A stretch of DNA of 64,000 bases. It comes from Crossaster papposus (lineage: Eukaryota > Echinodermata > Asteroidea > Velatida > Solasteridae). The position numbers and the translations under genes were made by a program. The DNA lies in the NCBI GenBank assembly GCA_037893245.1, contig JBAIAA010000443.1, positions 558,001-622,000 of the forward strand. The letters are read 5' to 3'. Under the pieces are notes generated by a model. That model did no database searches and was not told the origin of the DNA. It was given only the letters and a program-made list of their open reading frames with translations. Of the stretch, positions 59,326 through 64,000 are shown piece after piece. Each line of letters starts with the position of its first letter. Position 1 is the stretch's first letter.

Positions 59326-62300
59326 AACGTAGTTTGTTCTGTTCATATTTCTTACGTTTTTTTCCTAATATCGGATCACATTTTCATACTATTCTTGTTT
59401 ACAACTCATTGGCCAAGCCCGTCTAACGTAGTTTGCTCTGTTCATATTTCTTATTTTTTTCCTATTATCGGATCACATTTTTATACTATTCTTGTTTACA
59501 ACACATTGGCCAAGCCCGTCTAACGTAGTTTGGTCTGTTCATATGATGATCTCTATGTCCTCGGGCTGACGAATTTTGGGTTTTTCCGCATCCTCCCTTA
59601 GATGCTCCAACCCGTTTTATCCAAGGGTTCTACTTGTGGTTGATTAAATAAGACACAATTTGTCTTGATACTTATTTACTCCAGACTAAGCCTACTGGTT
59701 GTAGGACTTCTTTCGGAGGTTGCACATACAACCTCTGAAACAGAGTTTGGAACCGCTTTAGTTAGCACGTCTTATTGCGAACGTGCAGTTCACGACCCTT
59801 ATTCACAGTAGCATCTCGCATACCCACCACCGGTCTACGGTGCCATATCATGCATATGTAGTGGCTCTACAGGTAAGTAGAGTGACGTAGACCCCCCTAC
59901 CACAGTAGTGTGGTAGGGGTCTACGAACAAATACTTACCTGTAGAGCTCCCCCCCGCCTCCCCACTTATTCTCGATCTTGTGGTTGTGGGAGGGTCAACA
60001 CATTGGACAAGCCTGTCATCACATTTTCATACTATTCTTGTTGACAACACATTGGCCAAGCCTGTCTAACGTAGTTTGTTCTGTTCATATTTCTTAGGTT
60101 TTTTCCTATTATCGGATCACATTTTCATACTATTCTTGTTTACAACACATTGGCCAAGCCCGTCTAACGTAGTTTTGTCTGTTCATATGACGATCTCTAT
60201 GTCCTCGGGCTGACGAATTTTGGGTTTTTCTGCATCCTCCCTTAGATGCTCCAACCCGTTTTATCCAAGGGTTCTACTTGTGGTTGATTAAATAAGATAC
60301 ATTTTGTCTTGATACTTATTTACTCCAAACTAAGCCTACTGGTTGTAGGACTTCTTTCGGAGGTTGCACATACAACCTCTGAAACAGAGTTTGGAACCGC
60401 TTTAGTTAGCACGTCTTATTTGCGACCGTGCAGTTCAGGACCCTTATTCACAGTAGCATCTCGCATACCCACCACCGGTCTACGGTGCCATATCATACAT
60501 ATGTAGTGGCTCTACAGGTAAGTAGAGTGACATAGACCCCCCTACCACAGTAGTGTGGTAGGGGTCTACGAACGAATACTTCTCTGTAGAGCTCCCCCCC
60601 GCCTCCCCACTTATTCTTGATCTTGTGGTTGTGGGAGGGTCAACACATTGGACAAGCCTGTCATCACATTTTCATACTATTCTTGTTGACAACACATTGG
60701 CCAAGCCTGTCTAACGTAGTTTGTTCTGTTCATATTTCTTAGGTTTTTTCTTATTATCGGATCACATTTTCATACTGTTCCTGTTTACAACATATTGGCC
60801 AAGCCTGTCTAACGTAGTTTGTTCCGTTCATATTTCTTACGTTTTTCCTATTATTGGATCACATTTTCACACTATTCTTGTTTACAATACATTGGCCAAG
60901 CCTGTCATCACATTTTCATACTATTCTTGTTTACAACACATTGGCCAAGCCCGTCTAACGTAGTTTGGTCTGTTCATATGATGATCTCTATGTCCTCGGG
61001 CTGACGAATTTTGGGTTTTTCCGCATCTTCCCTTAGATGCTCCAACCCGTTGTATCCAAGGGTTCTACTTGTGGTTGATTAAATAAGATACATTTTGTCT
61101 TGATACTTATTTACTCCAGACTAAGCCTACTGGTTGTAGGACTTCTTTCGGAGGTTGCACATACAACCTCTGAAACAGAGTTTGGAACCGCTTTAGTTAG
61201 CACGTCTTATTTGCGACCGTGCAGTTCAGGACCCTTATTCACAGTAGCATCTCGCATACCCACCACCGGTCTACGGTGCCATATCATGCATATGTAGTGG
61301 CTCTACAGGTAAGTAGAGTGAAGTAGACCCCCCTACCACTGTAGTGTGGTAGGGGTCTACGAACGAATACTTACCTGTAGAGCTCCCCCCGCCTCCCCAC
61401 TTATTCTCGATCTTGTGGTTGTGGGAGGGTCAACACATTGGACAAGCCTGTCATCACATTTTCATACTATTCTTGTTGACAACACATTGGCCAAGCCTGT
61501 CTAACGTAGTTTGTTCTGTTCATATTTCTTAGGTTTTTTCCTATTATCGGATCACATTTTCATACTATTCTTGTTTACAACACATTGGCCAAGCCCGTCT
61601 AACGTAGTTTGGTCTGTTCATATGATGATCTCTATGTCCTCGGGCTGACACGAATTTTGGGTTTTTCCGCATCCTCCCTTAGATGCTCCAACCCGTTTTA
61701 TCCAAGGGTTCTACTTGTGGTTGATTAAATAAGATACATTTTGTCTTGATACTTATTTACTCCAGACTAAGCCTACTGGTTGTAGGACTTCTTTCGGAGG
61801 TTGCACATACAACCTCTGAAACAGAGTTTGGAACCGCTTTAGTTAGCACGTCTTATTTGCGACCGTGCAGTTCAGGACCCTTATTCACAGTAGCATCTCG
61901 CATACCCACCACCGGTCTACGGTGCCATATCATGCATATGTAGTGGCTCTACAGGTAAGTAGAGTGAAGTAGACCCCCCTACCACTGTAGTGTGGTAGGG
62001 GTCTACGAACGAATACTTACCTGTAGAGCTCCCCCCCGCCTCCCCACTTATTCTCGATCTTGTGGTTGTGGGAGGGTCAACACATTGGACAAGCCTGTCA
62101 TCACATTTTCATACTATTCTTGTTGACAACACATTGGCCAAGCCTGTCTAACGTAGTTTGTTCTGTTCATATTTCTTAGGTTTTTTCCTATTATCGGATC
62201 ACATTTTCATACTATTCTTGTTTACAACACATTGGCCAAGCCCGTCTAACGTAGTTTGGTCTGTTCATATGATGATCTCTATGTCCTCGGGCTGACGAAT

Positions 62301-64000
62301 TTTGGGTTTTTCCGCATCCTCCCTTAGATGCTCCAACCCGTTTTATCCAAGGGTTCTACTTGTGGTTGATTAAATAAGATACATTTTGTCTTGATACTTA
62401 TTTACTCCAGACTAAGCCTACTGGTTGTAGGACTTCTTTCGGAGGTTGCACATACAACCTCTGAAACAGAGTTTGGAACCGCTTTAGTTAGCACGTCTTA
62501 TTTGCGACCGTGCAGTTCAGGACCCTTATTCACAGTAGCATCTCGCATACCCACCACCGGTCTACGGTGCCATATCATGCATATGTAGTGGCTCTACAGG
62601 TAAGTAGAGTGAAGTAGACCCCCCTACCACTGTAGTGTGGTAGGGGTCTACGAACGAATACTTACCTGTAGAGCTCCCCCCCGCCTCCCCACTTATTCTC
62701 GATCTTGTGGTTGTGGGAGGGTCAACACATTGGACAAGCCTGTCATCACATTTTCATACTATTCTTGTTGACAACACATTGGCCAAGCCTGTCTAACGTA
62801 GTTTGTTCTGTTCATATTTCTTAGGTTTTTTCCTATTATCGGATCACATTTTCATACTATTCTTGTTTACAACACATTGGCCAAGCCCGTCTAACGTAGT
62901 TTGGTCTGTTCATATGATGATCTCTATGTCCTTGGGCTGACACGAATTTTGGGTTTTTCCGCATCCTCCCTTAGATGCTCCAACCCGTTTTATCCAAGGG
63001 TTCTACTTGTGGTTGATTAAATAAGATACATTTTGTCTTGATACTTATTTACTCCAGACTAAGCCTACTGGTTGTAGGACTTCTTTCGGAGGTTGCACAT
63101 ACAACCTCTGAAACAGAGTTTGGAACCGCTTTAGTTAGCACGTCTTATTTGCGACCGTGCAGTTCAGGACCCTTATTCACAGTAGCATCTCGCATACCCA
63201 CCACCGGTCTACGGTGCCATATCATGCATATGTAGTGGCTCTACAGGTAAGTAGAGTGAAGTAGACCCCCCTACCACAGTAGTGTGGTAGGGGTCTACGA
63301 ACGAATACTTACCTGTAGAGCTCCCCCCCGCCTCCCCACTTATTCTCGATCTTGTGGTTGTGGGAGGGTCAACACATTGGACAAGCCTGTCATCACATTT
63401 TCATACTATTCTTGTTGACAACACATTGGCCAAGCCTGTCTAACGTAGTTTGTTCTGTTCATATTTCTTAGGTTTTTTCCTATTATCGGATCACATTTTC
63501 ATACTATTCTTGTTTACAACACATTGGCCAAGCCCGTCTAACGTAGTTTGGTCTGTTCATATGATGATCTCTATGTCCTCGGGCTGACACAAATTTTGGG
63601 TTTTTCCGCATCCTCCCTTAGATGCTCCAACCCGTTTTATCCAAGGGTTCTACTTGTGGTTGATTAAATAAGATACATTTTGTCTTGATACTTATTTACT
63701 CCAGACTAAGCCTACTGGTTGTAGGACTTCTTTCGGAGGTTGCACATACAACCTCTGAAACAGAGTTTGGAACCGCTTTAGTTAGCTTGTCTTATTTGCG
63801 ACCGTGCAGTTCAGGACCCTTATTCACAGTAGCATCTCGCATACCCACCACCGGTCTACGGTGCCATATCATGCATATGTAGTGTCTCTACAGGTAAGTA
63901 GAGTGACATAGACCCCCCTACCACAGTAGTGTGGTAGGGGTCTACGAACAAATACTTACCTGTAGAGCTCCCCCCCGCCTCCCCACTTATTCTTGATCTT
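59326..64000 (+). repeat. ~646-bp satellite array in the IQCB1-like intron, seven copies, running off the end
   Basis: Equivalent points recur at 59660, 60309, 61100, 61746, 62391, 63038 and 63685. The periods are 649, 791, 646, 645, 647 and 647; the 791-bp copy has extra ~90-bp subrepeats (GTCTAACGTAGTTTG...CATTGGCCAAGCC). Later copies are almost identical, so the array homogenises or grew recently. Each unit holds a long hairpin and a 65-codon open frame that is probably fortuitous. Confidence 0.95.
59864..59947. repeat. Nested hairpin of the satellite unit (first copy)
   Basis: The outer stem is GCTCTACAGGTAAGTA with its complement; the inner stem is GTAGACCCC(C)CCTACCAC with its complement. 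The structure recurs in every satellite unit, for example at 61296-61384. Confidence 0.9.

Noticed and set aside
60205-60260. Hammerhead ribozyme (CTGACGA core) in the satellite unit
   Set aside because: A CTGACGA-like core is present, but no GAAA core strand with matching stems could be placed, and some units read CTGACACGA.
60309-63882. Repeated 65-codon open frames in the satellite units
   Set aside because: They arise because the unit is copied. The first copy is broken by a frameshift, there is no known domain, and the copies vary as DNA rather than as protein.
59850-63905. 5S rRNA or U1 snRNA gene in the satellite unit
   Set aside because: GGTCTACGGTGCCATATCA resembles the start of 5S rRNA and ATACTTACCTG the start of U1. 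In both cases similarity stops after 11-18 nt, and no promoter box or fold of either RNA follows.

Overview
The window is animal nuclear DNA. It has spliced genes with GT-AG introns, a Ty3/gypsy LTR retrotransposon, mariner, Harbinger, hAT-like and Mutator-like DNA elements, many small inverted-repeat elements (MITEs), tRNA-derived SINEs and several satellite or tandem arrays. Repeat style (GTACAT microsatellite, tRNA-Ser-headed SINEs, a THAP gene, a Crypton-like recombinase) suggests a marine invertebrate, perhaps a deuterostome such as an echinoderm. That placement is weak. Nothing looks bacterial, and there are no operons.

Three host genes can be read exon by exon. (1) 3.76-22.54 kb, + strand: the middle of ATR, the PIKK checkpoint kinase, from the HEAT-repeat region through the UME domain to the start of the FAT domain. 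The N-terminal exons and the kinase domain are not in the window. (2) 43.86-26.98 kb, - strand: a CYP3-clan cytochrome P450 with its start codon, membrane anchor and stop codon; two exon blocks are missing and the heme-cysteine loop is deleted. (3) 57.96-59.15 kb, + strand: two exons resembling IQCB1 (nephrocystin-5), with an IQ motif; the rest is off the window or absent.

Both long genes look damaged. ATR has an in-frame TAA, an apparent frameshift, two junctions whose phases do not match and several exons that cannot be found. The P450 has an in-frame TGA, lost exons and no heme ligand. They may be decaying copies or badly assembled real genes.

Layout: 0.2-3.7 kb helically spaced TTACG array and a MITE; 5.0-10.5 kb antisense gypsy element ending 19 nt before an ATR exon; 13.1-13.4 kb 17-bp array; 17.8-18.4 kb five in-frame 123-bp copies of an ATR splice acceptor plus exon; 21.5-21.9 kb duplicated ATR donor region; 22.8-24.5 kb THAP-containing element; 24.7-25.0 kb Harbinger transposase fragment; 27-43.9 kb P450 with a DD41D mariner in one intron; 44.4-47.5 kb nested fold-back, hAT-like and Mutator-like elements; 48.6-57.5 kb an 8.9-kb unit bounded by inverted repeats and holding a Crypton-like tyrosine-recombinase gene; 59.3-64 kb a ~646-bp satellite array inside the IQCB1 intron. 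The host genes share no visible pathway; transposons are what shaped this region.
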